This document shows positions 11,332 through 23,170 of a DNA stretch of 64,000 nucleotides, one piece after another. Source of the DNA: Russula earlei (taxonomy: Eukaryota > Basidiomycota > Agaricomycetes > Russulales > Russulaceae); the NCBI GenBank assembly GCA_025769875.1, contig JAGFNK010000061.1:1-64000 (forward strand), given 5' to 3'. Both the position numbers and the translations under genes were made by a program. A model generated the notes under the pieces. It saw only the letters and a program-made list of their open reading frames with translations. It was not told the DNA's origin and did no database searches. The stretch's first letter is position 1, and every line of letters begins with the position of its first letter.

Positions 11332-13032
11332 ATGGCACGCTTTGAGGACCTTCCCATTGAGATATTGCCTCTGATTGTAGACCACGTACTCGGGCATGGG
11401 AATTTGGCCTCGTTGTGCCTTGTCAGTCGTGCCTTCCATGAATTTACTGTGTCAAGACTGTACAGGCGAGTTGCCATCTTTCCTTGGAACAGATTCTCGA
11501 AATCAAGGGTTCGTGGCTCATTGTCATTATCATCAAGTTCAAATATGAATAGTCACGTAGGTGACGCAATTATTCAGAACGCTTTCTGAGTGCCCAAACC
11601 TGTCTCGCCTCGTCCACCAATTAGGTTTGTCTTTCGTTGCGCGAAACTTACGTACATACAGAAAGCACTCAAAGTGATTAGGGATTTCCCGAAAATTCAG
11701 GGCTTTGATTCCGTTGGAACTCAAGCCGCAGACTGGTATACCAAAGGACTCGAGAATTGTGTGCAACTCCAAGTCTGTGCATGGACCAGATATGGCTCTT
11801 TGACATCGGATATCCTCAAGAGCCTTGGAAAGTGCCACAAATTAACCGACATAACCATCAACGGAGAACACTCCTGGAACTATGAGCCCGTGGACCTTCT
11901 TCAGTTGTTCCGTCTCAGCAAAATCTCATTGATAATGCCCAGCACTCCCGTACTTGACATACTTCCACGTTGGCTTCAGGCAATCAGGGGGCCATTAACA
12001 AGTCTTACGCTTGTCTGCAAGGCATGCCTGTACTCTATGCATGCGTCTGACCATGTCACTCATCTACAGGCTAGGAAGATATACACGTCACCGATAGCCT
12101 CCTTGAGTCTATATCACCATATCTTTCACACATACAGCGCCTCCATCTAGCTGGGTGCCCGAGGGTGACTCACGAGGGTATCTGGTCGACGATAAGAAAC
12201 AATATTGAAAACATGAAGGATCTAAGCCTCGAGTATCTCTCCCCAGCGCTTGCAAGTCTTCAATGGTTTAGTCTGGTCTCCTGGCTGATCTGATGACTCC
12301 TTCGAGCAGGACATGTTAATGCTGGGGAGAACTTGCATGAACGTAGGCGGGTTGACGTCCTTGCTCTCCTTCACATTGGCTACCCACCCCAAAAGCTTGG
12401 TCCACTCATGGATGAATGGTACTGAGCTCCTTCTCAAAGCATCTCCTCTCGAGATCTTTCAGATCTATGTGCCTGACTCTGCGGTGGAAGGAGCCGCTGC
12501 AGACATGTTTTGTGTTCGCATTGTCGAACAACATCGTGATCGGCTTTCCATGTTTTCTTTCCACCCGCAGCGCATCGGCCTTGGCGTTATCGAGGATGTG
12601 TGTATAAGTTGTCTGAGGTTGGAAGAACTCTTCGTGGTCATATATGACGCGGAAATGGTCCAATCCCCCCTTTGTCCTCTGAGGATACGCTCACATCGGG
12701 ATGATCAGGTTCTCCTTATTCCGGCGCTCGCACAAGCAAAGCGTCTACGCACCGTGCACCTCCGCTTCGTAGACCGACCGCTTGTGAATGGCTTGACATA
12801 TGCGTGGGACGTCGTTCACCAATGCGGCACAACGATTTCCCTGGTTGGAATCGGAGCGGAGGTCTGGAGAGTAGGTCCTCTCCGTCTGTGGCAGTCGCCT
12901 CGTCGCTGATCGTCGTCGATCTAGGTGGAAAAACGTGCGACGACAGTAGAGGGTGTGGTGCGATTGGACTGTTCGCTCATCAAAGTCGACAACTCCGATA
13001 TACCAGAACGAGTACTCGTCGTACGCATGTAG
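11332..13032 (+). CDS. F-box domain protein (agaricomycete F-box/LRR-type family)
   Basis: The start MARFEDLPIEILPLIVDHVL is a typical F-box, followed by LASLCLVSRAFHEF. F-box proteins bind Skp1 in SCF ubiquitin ligases, and the rest usually selects targets. The body is a leucine-rich, LRR-like region (CHKLTDITI, LLQLFRLSKISL, LTLEDIHVTDSLLESI, IQRLHLAGCPRVTHEGIW). The end is EVWRVEKRATTVEGVV...VLVVRM, as in this family. Exons fitted: 11332-11508, 11561-11624, 11675-12012, 12075-about 12255/12275, 12310-12870, 12925-13032. The joint around 12256-12309 is not clean: either a 34-nt intron or a 54-nt intron plus a 1-nt indel. It starts 143 bp from the SPT5 start on the other strand, so the two share a short divergent promoter. 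The target is unknown. Confidence 0.8.
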
Positions 13033-13662
13033 TAAAGCAATGCGTAGTGATACTGTACCTTACGCTCAAAATACGCACAAAATTTCGCATTTGCAATTTG
13101 CAGGACCTACTGGTTTCAACTCCGCTCCGTCATCCACGTGGTCTGGAACGGCATCACGCGACGCAACCCCCTTGTGCTCACACACAGGCATGGGCAGACA
13201 GAAATTGTCACCTCAGGGCCGACGCCTGCGCACCATCATCTTAACAGTGCCCATCATGGCTGCGACAACCGGTTCGTCTGTGGCCTTCCGGGGACGTGGC
13301 TCTCGCGCTAAAACCCCCCTCAACCAGCGGTCCTGTACAAGCGACTCGTGCTCGGAGAACCCCAGCGCAAGCTCCCCCGACCAGGAGAGCACGATGCAGA
13401 CAGAAAAATCCTCGAGTTTCACCACGAGGAATTACCGAACGACCGCGGGGAGCGGCAATAGCAGTAGCGGTGGTAGTTGTGGAAGTGTCTATGAAAAAAA
13501 AAAACTCTGAATCTGTCGACACGCAGTGCGAGCGCGATCTACAAAAAATTCTATCTAACCCTTGCGGATCCGCGGTTGGCGTGGCCCATCATCATCATCA
13601 TCATCATTATCTCTACCGAGGGGGAGGAGAAGGGAAAGGCGCGGAGGGACCGGCGCGTGGGT
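13033..13662. other. Intergenic, convergent gene ends
   Basis: Lies between the F-box gene and the MIC10 stop. Several open frames overlap on both strands but none has a start, splice pattern or composition I trust. It contains an A-run at 13494-13504 and a CAT microsatellite at about 13587-13608. Confidence 0.5.
13587..13611 (+). repeat. CAT trinucleotide microsatellite
   Basis: Seven consecutive cat units followed by a tat variant. It sits 3' of MIC10 and is not coding in the gene models given here. Confidence 0.85.
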
Positions 13663-14212
13663 CTATTTTGACTCTGCGGGCGGTTGCTGGATCACACGCA
13701 CGCCAGCGATGCGTGCCGGGTTGAACGACCGGTCGCAGTCTGCGTACGCAGCACCTGCCCCGAAACCTGTCGAGAGGGCGATGGGCCACGCGCGTCCTGA
13801 GACAAAAAAAAAAAATTTGAGGGGAGCTTTGACATGGGTGAAGGACACGCACGGCGGAAGAGTATGACGGATGCGACGACTCCGACGCTGAAGCCGACGC
13901 CACTGCAGACGACAAGAGGGGAAAGGGATGAGCCGCAGAAGGCCGCGAGGTCGAGAGAAGCTTCGAGAGACGCACGATTTCACTATTAAATCCGCCACTG
14001 AACTCGGTTAGTGGGTGGTGCAGAACCCGATGAGAATGATATGGTGGGTGAGAAAAACAAAAAAAAAAAATCACATACGACAGCGGTCGTACTGCGCAAA
14101 TCTCGGGGATCAGGCTTTCTGGTCTGGACAGGACGGCTGCGGAAGAAATGCGCACCTTTTGGGCGACAATGTCCTCGCTGGAGGCCGGTTTCAGTTTCGG
14201 TGGTGAGGCCAT
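13663..14212 (-). CDS. MIC10: MICOS complex subunit Mic10
   Basis: Mic10 is the small inner-membrane hairpin protein that bends membranes at mitochondrial crista junctions. Five exons give a 91-aa protein: 14212-14156, 14091-14079 (13 nt), 13997-13976, 13902-13853, 13796-13663. All introns are GT-AG and the total is a clean multiple of three. The protein starts MASPPKLKPASSEDIVAQ, continues YDRCLADLIVKSGVGFSVG, then VVASVILFRRRAWPIALSTG and FGAGAAYADCDRSFNP. The two glycine motifs, GVGFSVG and GTGFGAG-like STGFGAG, sit in the two membrane segments joined by the positive RRR loop, as in the family. The length matches the usual ~90-100 aa. No exon is long enough to show by ORF search alone, so the gene is easy to miss. 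It is divergent from PLC1. Confidence 0.9.
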
Positions 14213-15663
14213 GGGTGTCGTCGCTTGGCTGGAGCTGCTCTTGGGATAAACATGGGTAAATTACGGCGGCGCCAATCAAGGGCGCCTAAAATGTGCAACG
14301 CGGCCACCGCACCGGCCACAGCAGCTGCCCCTCACATCGGCACGAGTCGTCTTTGCGGCTTTGCGCCTGACATTTGATATTCTTACCCGACCAAGTTGGC
14401 ACCAGGAACGGCATCCGTTCAGCGTTCAGCGCTCAGCTCTTTGGTCAAGGTGCCCACGGTGCCATTCGGCCGCCACTCGATCAGGCATCAGATCTTGGCA
14501 CGGTCAATACGATCATTCCTTCCATGTCCATGTCCCGGGAGAATCCCCCTTATTGAACAACGTGACATGTAATATCAGCCGGGTGTGCCGCTGCTGCTGC
14601 CAGTGCTGCGATCATCTCGGGCTTTCGCTCACGCGCTGGGGGACACTCGAGACGCCCCAAACGCACGTTCGCGGTTTTGCGCAACTGACATTTTCCCAGG
14701 GCCGTCCAGCTGAGTGGTTTTAGGTTCTGCGCGCAGCGAAGAACCCCTCGTCGGAGTTGGCACATACCATTCTTGCGGGCTGCTAGTTCCTATCGGTGAC
14801 TGCGTCGAGAAGTTCTACCTGCTAACTTGACGATGTCATGAGGCGGGGAGTCATCTCATCGGCTCCAACGGAACACAAACGTCGGTGAGCGAATTTCTCA
14901 TTCTGTACGTATATGGGTGGCAGTGACTGTGCACAGCTTCCCTACAGTCCCCTGGAAGTTCCTAACGCCGCGATACGCAAGCGAGAACAGGTTCTGCGGC
15001 AGCCACTCCGGACTAAGCGAAACGATTTCTCTGGCAAGATGAACCCGGATGTGGACTAGGCTCGGTGACAGTTATGGGTTGCGGGCGTGAGAAGCGGGGT
15101 AATGAGTTTGGGAATGTAGCGCCGAAGGGTTCAAGCAAGGTTGACTGTCATGTCATTGGAACGCGCTTTCTGCAATCGCCAATTCACCAGGGGATCATCA
15201 CCTGAGTGCATCATGAATGAAGCCAGATACCGGTCGTAACACAGCCATGGTACGCAGATACTTGTATTAGATTAGCATGTGCCATCCACGACCTGTATGA
15301 GGCTGGGTAGCAACTAACCCCATCGGCGAATCCGTTTACGGTGCACAGTTATCGCGTGGCCGCTTGTCGTACTGTGCAACCAATATCGAGAGGATGGAGT
15401 GAATATTACACCAATCAACGCTGCAGGTGGCGCGCTCCAGTGGGTGTATCTACCGGAGAGAGGGGAGAAGGGCGCGACGCGGGGGGGACGACCCATCACC
15501 CTACTCGCAAAGATTAGGCCTCGCTCTCGCCATGCGTGACATCCCCCGATAAGTTGACTCGATCCAAGAATTCATTCATACATTTATCATAGACAGAAAC
15601 TATAATACACAAAGTCCTTCTCCGCCGCCTATCTCTCTCCCCCCCCCCCCCTCCCCCTTTCTC
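14213..15663. other. Divergent intergenic region (MIC10 / PLC1 promoters)
   Basis: About 1.45 kb between two genes read outward. I saw no conserved coding signal. A pyrimidine-rich run including about ten C residues (15642-15652) lies just before the PLC1 start and looks like a fungal 5' leader or promoter CT tract. Confidence 0.5.
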
Positions 15664-18600
15664 ATGACGTTCTTCGACGAATCCTATGTGCCCCCTCCTC
15701 CCATCTCCCCCCTCAGACGCGCCCTGAACCTCTTTACGAGTCGCGGACAATCGCCGTCGGCGCCGCGGCAGAACGTCTTGGACGAGAGCGCGCTTGACAC
15801 GGACGAGGACGAGTCACCATCGTCGTCGGCGCCCCATCCGTCTCCGTTCCCGTCCCCGCATCCGAGTCAGACCGGGGGATCCAGATCGGCCGGTGTTAGC
15901 CCGCGACGTGGGTTGGTGACGTTCGGGCTGAAGGCGGTATCGCTGGCTCGACGGGCGAGCGCGAGTGCCAGCGGTGGTGTCCGAAAATGGCAAACGAGCG
16001 AGCGGAAGAGACGAAGCCGTTCAGTCGCCGCCGCCGCCGTCCCCATCTCGATCACATTTGCCTCCTCCTCAGAGCAGCCATTGCAGCCTCACCACCATCC
16101 TCACCACCTCCCAAGCCTCCTCTTCTCTCCCCCAGATACCCACCCGCCCTCTCTCACACCCAACCCGCCCTCAGGCGCCCTCGCCCCTTTGTCGGCGCTT
16201 AACATCCCTCTGGCGTCTCTCCCCACACATTCCCTGCTGATGTCATCGCCTTCCTCGTCCCTCGCCACTAATGACGATAGGAGCCGTGACCCTCCTGACC
16301 CACGGGACGAATCCATCCCGGACGTCGTCGTCCCCCGTCTCCTTCAGAGAGGCACACACATGATCAAGGTGTCCGGTAAAAAGCAGAAGAACGTCCTCTT
16401 CAGACTCGATCCCGATCAGGGCCAAATCATCTGGGAATCCAAGCGGCATAGGATCAGTACGTTCTTTCCTGGACATGCTCACAATCTCCTTGATCCGACC
16501 CCTGCTCATAGTATCCATCGAGAATATTAAGGAGCTACGCACCGCTTCCAACGCTCGATACTACAGAGAGCTGTTCCAGATATCGCACGAGTGCGAGAAT
16601 CGGTGGCTTACCATCATATACACTCTCGACGGTCGCTGGAAAATTTTGCATGTCATTGCCCCTTCGCTCGACGTATTTCACATGTGGGATTCCACCCTCC
16701 ACCAGCTCTATGCCGTTCGTCAGACCCTCATGCGTGGACTCGGCAACCTCGACCTCCGCGAGGCTCTCTGGGCGAAGCAATACTGGAAGGCTGCCGATGA
16801 GCAAGCTGGCCAGAAATTGTCCTTTGAAGACGTCGAGAGGCTCTGCAAACGACTTCGCGTCAATTCTTCACGAGACGTCCTATCCCGTCGCTTCAAAGTA
16901 GGCGCTCTTCTTTTTTTTTCGCTCGAAAAGGGCTCACAGCTCCTTCAGCAAGCGGACCTCCAGAACCGCGGATTCCTCGATTTCGACGACTTTAAGCGCT
17001 TCGTCAAACTGTTGAAAAGGCGACCAGAGGTCAAGCGTATCTATCAGAAGCTCTGCCTGTTCGACAACATGATATTTTCTTTCCGGACGTTCGAGTATTT
17101 CTTGCGTGAGTTCCAGAAGGTGAGAGAACCGGCACGTTGCGTTCTTGAAAATATTTCTTACATTCGATTTCAATCAAGTCGGACGCCGATCCGGACGAAG
17201 TGAAGCGTCTCTTCCTCCGATACGCTTCACCTTCGCCCAAGGCAGTCCATCTTTCGCCCGACGTATTCATTGATGATCTCCCTCATGCTCCTTGTTTCAC
17301 CCCGAACAAGGCAACCTCTGACGACCTCGCCACAGCGACACTCTCACTGGAAGGCTTCACCGCATTCCTACTTTCCACAGCGAATTCCGCCTTCACCGAT
17401 CAGGATGGGACAATCCATCACGACATGACGAGACCGCTTTGTGACTACTACGTCTCGTCTTCTCATAACACATACCTCCTTGGCCACCAGCTTGTTGGTG
17501 ACAGCACAATCGAAGGCTATATCCGCGCGCTGCTCCACAGCTGCCGTAGCGTCGAGCGTAGGCATATTCGCTCATCTTGCTCCCGTACTCGTCTCATCCC
17601 TCCGTATAGTTGACATCTATGACGGTGACAAGGAGCCGGTCGTCTACCACGGAAAGACACTCACTACCAAGGTGTCGCTACGCAAGGCCTGTGAAGCCAT
17701 CGCAAAGTACGCCTTCGTGGTTTCGCCATATCCGGTCATCCTCTCCGCAGAGGTCCACTGCAGCATTCCGCAGCAGGACATGATTGCGTTGATCATGCAC
17801 GAGGTATTTGGCGAGAGTCTTGTGAGTGCACCGGTGAAAGGCCGTCCAAAGATCACGGTTCTCCCGAGCCCAGACGATCTCAAGGGGCGTATACTATTCA
17901 AGGTACGCCTCGTATGTCGTCCGGTGATCATCACCAACCCACCGTTTGTGATTAGACCAAGAACCTGTACGTCTTGGACAAAGAGGAAGTGCAGCCGAAC
18001 ATCATCTCGGTTGATCCAGAGTCATCTACAACGTCCACGGAGGCTTCCACGGACGGTGAAATGTTTTCTGGTTTGTCTCTGCCTCCTCCCCGTGAACTTC
18101 ATGGCCTCATTTCATCTTCAGAGATGAAGCGCGACCCGTTCAGGAAAACACACAACTTGTCCGAAGCTGCGCCGGAGGTCTCGAGATCACAGTTTGGCCT
18201 CAGGCGGCATTCTCCTTCGAATCCAGTTCCCAGTGCCGACAAGGTGAAGGTCCGAATGTCTCTGTCTCTGGTTTCGATGCTGGTGTATACGGTCGGCGTC
18301 AAATGTCGCGGGATCAACAAAAAGGAGCACTACGCGCCTGAGCACATGTTCTCACTTTCTGAAAATACCGCCAACAAGATGCTCAAGCGCGATGGCATAC
18401 TCGATCTCGTCAAACACAATCGTACGCATCTTGTGCGAGTGTACCCAAAAGGCACACGCGTCTCGTCCTCGAACTTCTTGCCTCAGCAATACTGGAGTGC
18501 CGGCATCCAACTTGTTGCCCTCAACTGGCAAACGTATGGTGAGTTTGGCTTAACGCCTGCATCAATCGGCCCATTTACAGTAGTGCAGACTTGGGATACA

Positions 18601-19315
18601 TGATCAATCACGCGATGTTCCAGCGTAATGGCCGATCCGGATACGTTCTCAAGCCGCCCGCTCTCCGAGACAAGAGTCTGCTTGGCAAACGGACTCGACA
18701 CTACCTGGAGGTCACTGTGTGTGGTGATTTTAGTTCTTGTGTCCCAGAGCGCTGACGCGTGCGGGTATGTCCAGGTGATCTCTGCGCAGCAGCTCCCGCT
18801 GCCGAAAGACGGGAACGGTCGCGAGATCATCGAGAAGTCCACTCTGAGCTCTTACGTCGAGGTTTCGGTGCACTTTCCCGACTGGGGCCTCCATTCCTCC
18901 CCGCCCGCGAGCACGTCCGCGCTCCAGGTGTCGTATCGCACGAGCACGGTCAAGAACAACGGGTTCAACCCGGTGTGGGAGGAGGCGCTCAGTTTGCCGT
19001 TCGAGGTCGTGGGCGACATGCGCGAGCTCGTGTTTGTGCGCTTCGCCGTGCGCGAGGATGGCGAGGACGACAAGGAGGCGCTGGCCGTGCACTGCGTGTC
19101 GCTTGCGTGCTTACGCCAAGGTAGGTTATAGCGTTTTATCACGATTACGACACGCGCACCCTTGCGCTCTGCGTCTGGGTTTACGCTCGATCGAGGGTTG
19201 ACGCGAAATCCTTTTCGTTTCAGGGTTCCGTCACTTGCCCCTGTATGATGCGCATGTGTCGCAGTATCTGTTCTCGACGCTCTTTGTGCAGATCATGCTT
19301 CGCGACAGCCCGTGA
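15664..19315 (+). CDS. PLC1: Phosphoinositide-specific phospholipase C (delta-like)
   Basis: PLC splits PIP2 into IP3 and diacylglycerol at the plasma membrane. After ~230 residues of low-complexity Ser/Pro-rich leader come a PH-like domain (LLQRGTHMIKVSGKKQKNV, GQIIWESKRHRI), an EF-hand-like region (LSFEDVERLCKRL, DLQNRGFLDFDDFKRF), catalytic box X (CDYYVSSSHNTYLLGHQLVG with the first catalytic His; VELDIYDG formed across an intron; PVVYHGKTLTTKV with the second His; VILSAEVHC), an X-Y linker, box Y (SLSENTANKML, RVYPKGTRVSSSNFLPQQYW, GCGYML-like DLGYMINHAMFQRNGRSGYVLKP split by an intron) and a C2 domain (NGFNPVWEE). The last exon ends SQYLFSTLFVQIMLRDSP. At least eight introns. The domain order matches yeast Plc1. 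The Met at 15664 is the first in frame, just after a CT-rich leader. Confidence 0.93.
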
Positions 19316-19875
19316 TGGTCGATCCTCATCCCATCCATCTATTCTGCCCTGACCCGGCACACGACCCACCATCACCCGCAGCTCCAGCTCTTCTCTCACC
19401 TCCCCCGATTTGTCTAGTCATCGACTCGAAGCGGTATATCATATCATTTTTCAACCCACACAGCAGCTGCAGGACTCGGCAATGTCAGCAATGTATCACC
19501 CGCAAAGAATTTGTTTTTGTATAGACCTCATGTGGACTGCTTTCGCATTGCGTGTATCGCGTATATTATCGCTTCACCTAACTCCGTTTTGTATGCCATC
19601 AATTATAGAGAAGTTTCCAATGTGCTTGTTCGCGTACGCCGTCGATATCCAGCTACAGAGCTTAGATAAAAGTATCACAATCAGCAGTATGAGAATGGTC
19701 CAGAAACACCTAAGCTACAAGTATACATATTATTCTCATATGGAACCGTAGGGCTCGTAAAAACATGGAGTGGAACAACGAAAAAGAAGAAAGGCAAGAC
19801 ATCAGGTGGGGTAACAAAAACGTTGTATTTCTGACTTCGACATTATGCACCAGATCGCTCTACACGCCACATCGC
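19316..19875. other. Intergenic, convergent 3' ends
   Basis: Between PLC1 and the proline-rich gene on the other strand. AT-rich from 19400 to 19750, consistent with 3' untranslated DNA. No gene seen. Confidence 0.5.
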
Positions 19876-20950
19876 TCACGACGGCGAGGGTGTTCGGGGC
19901 CCTGAACGCACGTTGGGGTCAACGACAGACGGGATAGGAGTAAGGGTAACCCACCGAAAAGACCTCGAGGGGCAGGTGCCGGCACGACGGCCTGCGAGGG
20001 GGTCGGGCCGCGCACGACGGGGTGTACGTTCGGATTCGCTGCCAAAAAGAAGAAAAAAAAAAGAAAAGGGGGGGGCGACCCAGATGAGATGCGTCACCAC
20101 GGGAAGAGAGAGGAAGAGGAAGGGGTTAAAATGGGTGCTCACGTCTCCACTGTGCCCAGGAGGGCAGTTCCGGACGCGGCGCCTCGATGGCCGCAGGAGG
20201 CGGTGGGGGTAGAGGCGGCGCTGCGGCCGCGGCCGCAGCCTTGCCCTTCCGCCGCGCGCCCGGCTCGGGGCGTTTGTGGACGGGGCGCCAGCCGCCGCGC
20301 ACGGGGCCGTCTGGAGCGGGCGGTTCGTCGACCGGCGGGGGCGGTGGGGGTGGAGGTCCCGGGGGCGGCGGCATGAGCTCGTCTGGGAGAAACTTTTTTT
20401 TTGGTGAGGGTGGGTCATAGTTAGCGTTGTTGATGTTGGGACGGGGGGGATGGGATGGATCACCTTGGGACGCCAGTCTGGTGAGTACTCGCCGCCGGCG
20501 CTGTGCTTGGCTTTGACGGCCATCAGCTCTGCGATCTCGCTGTGGGCGGGAGGGGACGGGCGGAGGAGTCGTCGTGGTCAGAGGGTTCGTGTGGGGGACG
20601 CGGCGAGGGTGCGCTTGGGGGGGAACGTACTGTTGGAGTGCGCGTCGCTCGTCTCGTAGCTTTCCGACCTCCTGGAGAAGGATGCGGACTTCGCTGGCGA
20701 GCGCCTTGCTAAAGTCGTTCAGATATCTGTGGTGTGGGGGGGGGGGGGGGGTGGAGATCAAATCAAGGTCGGCGTGAGATCGCGAGTGCGCGGAGGGGGG
20801 ACGCACTTGGGAGTAGCACTGGGCGAGAAGGCTACGCCTGTTTGTTTGTTCGAGGCCATCTGGATGGTCGGAGGGAGGGACGAGAGGACTTTTGGGTCGG
20901 GCGAGGAGATGCCAGGCGGTGTTGACTACTGCAAGCCTCGCCGTCAACAT
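19876..20950 (-). CDS. Proline-rich hypothetical protein
   Basis: Start MLTARLAVVNTAWHLLARPK at 20950. An intron follows LLAQCYSQ, then YLNDFSKALASEVRILLQEV and GKLRDERRALQ, a helical and probably coiled-coil segment. Further exons give ELMAVKAKHSAGGEYSPDW and then KFLPDELMPPPP with polyproline and polyalanine runs, WRPVHKRPEPGARRKGK and ELPSWAQWR. Two last exons encode NPNVHPVVRGPTPSQA and GPRTPSPS with the stop at 19876. Introns are short and GT-AG. Polyproline beside a coiled coil could bind SH3 or profilin, but I do not recognise the family and make no functional call. An alternative start in another frame at 21020 (MAAPSRPVSG) would need a different splice. Confidence 0.6.
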
Positions 20951-23170
20951 CCGGCAGAATGGCCTTGCCCAATTTGGGGCGCGGCACGTGGCCGGAAACT
21001 GGTCGAGATGGAGCGGCCATGAATGTATGTTTCGTTTTTTATGGGTATGAGTGGTGCTGGTGGTACTGGCGGTCACAATTACAGAGAGTCGTCGTACTTG
21101 GTTGGGGGGTGCCTTTCCGAGTGGCCTATAAGTATGCTACTGCGACGTGTGTCTAGACGCAGGCCCTGCGAGGGGGCGTACGGGTGCAGCGACATGCGTT
21201 TAGGTCATTTTGTCATTTCCAGTCGGACACTTTATGGCACCCGGCACTCGTTGGCACCGATAAGCGGTTGAACGTGCCAACCCTCGCTCGATGGCCTGGC
21301 GCACCATCCTGCTTCCAATAGTAACTGTGACAACCTCGCAGCTCAGCCCCGTGGAAACACGCAAGCCTGTTGGGGTAGAAGGGTGAACGTGGCCTCTTAT
21401 CGCTCGCCTGATCGAAAATACCAACCGCTCTAGGCCCTCGCAAAAACAAACATTACGAACGTCATTTGCAACTTCCTGGGTCCTCGGAGGCCCCCCCTTT
21501 CTTTAGCCGGCAGGGAGTCGGTTCTAGACACTCGCCGCTAGCGAGGACCTAGACTGACCAACGGCGACTGTTTATAAACCGCCCGCCCGCCGTTCTTCAA
21601 TACGATTACACAAGCGCAAGGTAGTGGAATCAGTGCCAGCGGTGCTCAATCAGATTCAGATGAGATGCTTGCGACGCTGACAGCTCCGACAGAAGCTCGG
21701 TACGGTGCCGCCCAACATGGCAGCGTCCTTCCGCGCCCGCGAAGCCCGCGAATGGAAGGGCTGGTGGTGCATCTCCTTCACTGCCGTAAACCGAAAAAAG
21801 GAAAAGGAAAAAAAAAAAAAAAAAAAGAAACTTTTCCTGACATACCTCGGCGGGCAGTTGCACTTCTGACAGCCTCCATATGATGCGTACTTGTGATGGA
21901 GTAATGTCCGTCTTCACGGCCTCGCAGCAACAACTGACTGTTAAGACATGTGACCGTGACAGACAACAACAGCCGGTGGTGGCCCTCGTCCCTTGCCTTG
22001 AGTGGTTTCTTTCGGAAGGGGATATCAAATTGAAAGGCATCGGCAGATTTGTTGGAGCGGATTTCTCTCCTCAGTCGGGTTCCGGCCGTCGTTCCGGTCA
22101 TGTCTCACAGATATACCCTCCGAAACACTCCATGTAATGTCTTTCGTAGCTTTTTCGATGCCTAGTAAGGCTCCGTTCACACTGGAATATCATCGCCCCT
22201 CCGTCATCATACAAACATTGCGCGATCCCCGTAGTACCCGGCGTGGTGTGCCCCACTCCTTGCTAGGCCTTGCTGCCTGTCCTCGGTATTCGCGCCGCTT
22301 CCATCAATGTCTGTACGACCTGCCGCTTTAGGTTTCTCATTACTGCTTGATTTAGCCTTCCTGGCATACAACAAAGCTTCCTCCATCATAAAATCCAATC
22401 ATCTCGAAACCAAACAGCAAGTACAGCCTTACTAGCACCCTAGCGTGGTCGTCGGACGCCGCGCGCTCGGGATCATCTGCTCAAGTATACGATCAAGCGT
22501 ATAAACCCCGTCGATGTCGTGCCATGGCGCCAATCTAACTCGTGCCAGTCAAGCCCAGCCCAGCTGCCTCAGTCTTCGGAACTGACTACGCGAGCGCCGA
22601 GTTGGAGAAGGTCATCGAAAGTCCGTTGACGGGTGACGGTCTCGGCGACGGGAAGAAGACGATCAGCCGAGCGTATCTCGCCTTGTGTTCTTCAAACGAG
22701 CAAGCACATGTGGGTGACAATGAGGCAGGCTTCGGGCACGTAGCGCATTAAAACAGTATTCCGGGAGGCTGTTTATGGGAGCGCCGGGTCACGTTCTTCA
22801 CACAAAGGTGAACGACGCTTGGTTCTTTCCCCGGCCGGAGATGCTCGCTCGTGACACTCACAGTTTGGTTCCTTGAGAACGGGGGAGTCTTGAGATCCTC
22901 TCCGGTGATGAAGCCAAGAAAAGACATCAGCGGCCTTACTTGAACGTGCTTCCCGAATCAGACGGGATCAGAAGTATGAGATGTCAGGACGTGGGACAGA
23001 GCTAAAGGAACGACATTCTTGGCTTGATACGCGGCTCCACTTCAACACGGTTCTCGGCTGATTCAACGCAACGGTTTAACTTCCTTGGATCGAACCGCTC
23101 CGCATGACACGATTCTCGTTGACACAAGGAGTTGTGATATTACAGAGCAGAGGCAACACAATACCCTCTC
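20951..23170. other. Intergenic with an unconfirmed coding trace
   Basis: No recognised gene. On the minus strand, 22398-22207 (MDFMMEEALLYARKAK...) and 22101-21830 (RLRREIRSNKSADAFQFDIP, and in another frame TPSQVRIIWRLSEVQLPAE before a GT donor) look somewhat protein-like and could be exons of a small gene, but I could not join them convincingly. A long A-run lies at 21809-21828. TATA-like tttataaa is near 21570. Confidence 0.3.

Noticed and set aside
13561..13867. Histidine run encoded by the CAT repeat, looking like a metal-binding protein
   Set aside because: The run comes from a microsatellite 3' of MIC10 and the frame overlaps the MIC10 last exon in antisense.
13613..14212. 199-aa continuous open frame over MIC10
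   Set aside because: Reads through four introns; the spliced form gives the conserved 91-aa Mic10 instead.
18730..19124. 120-aa frames on both strands at the PLC1 C2 domain
   Set aside because: GC-rich shadows of the real C2 exon.
20126..21076. 316-aa minus-strand single open frame including long poly-Pro
   Set aside because: Only part is coding; good introns and a better start at 20950 explain the sequence, and reading through them adds low-complexity noise.
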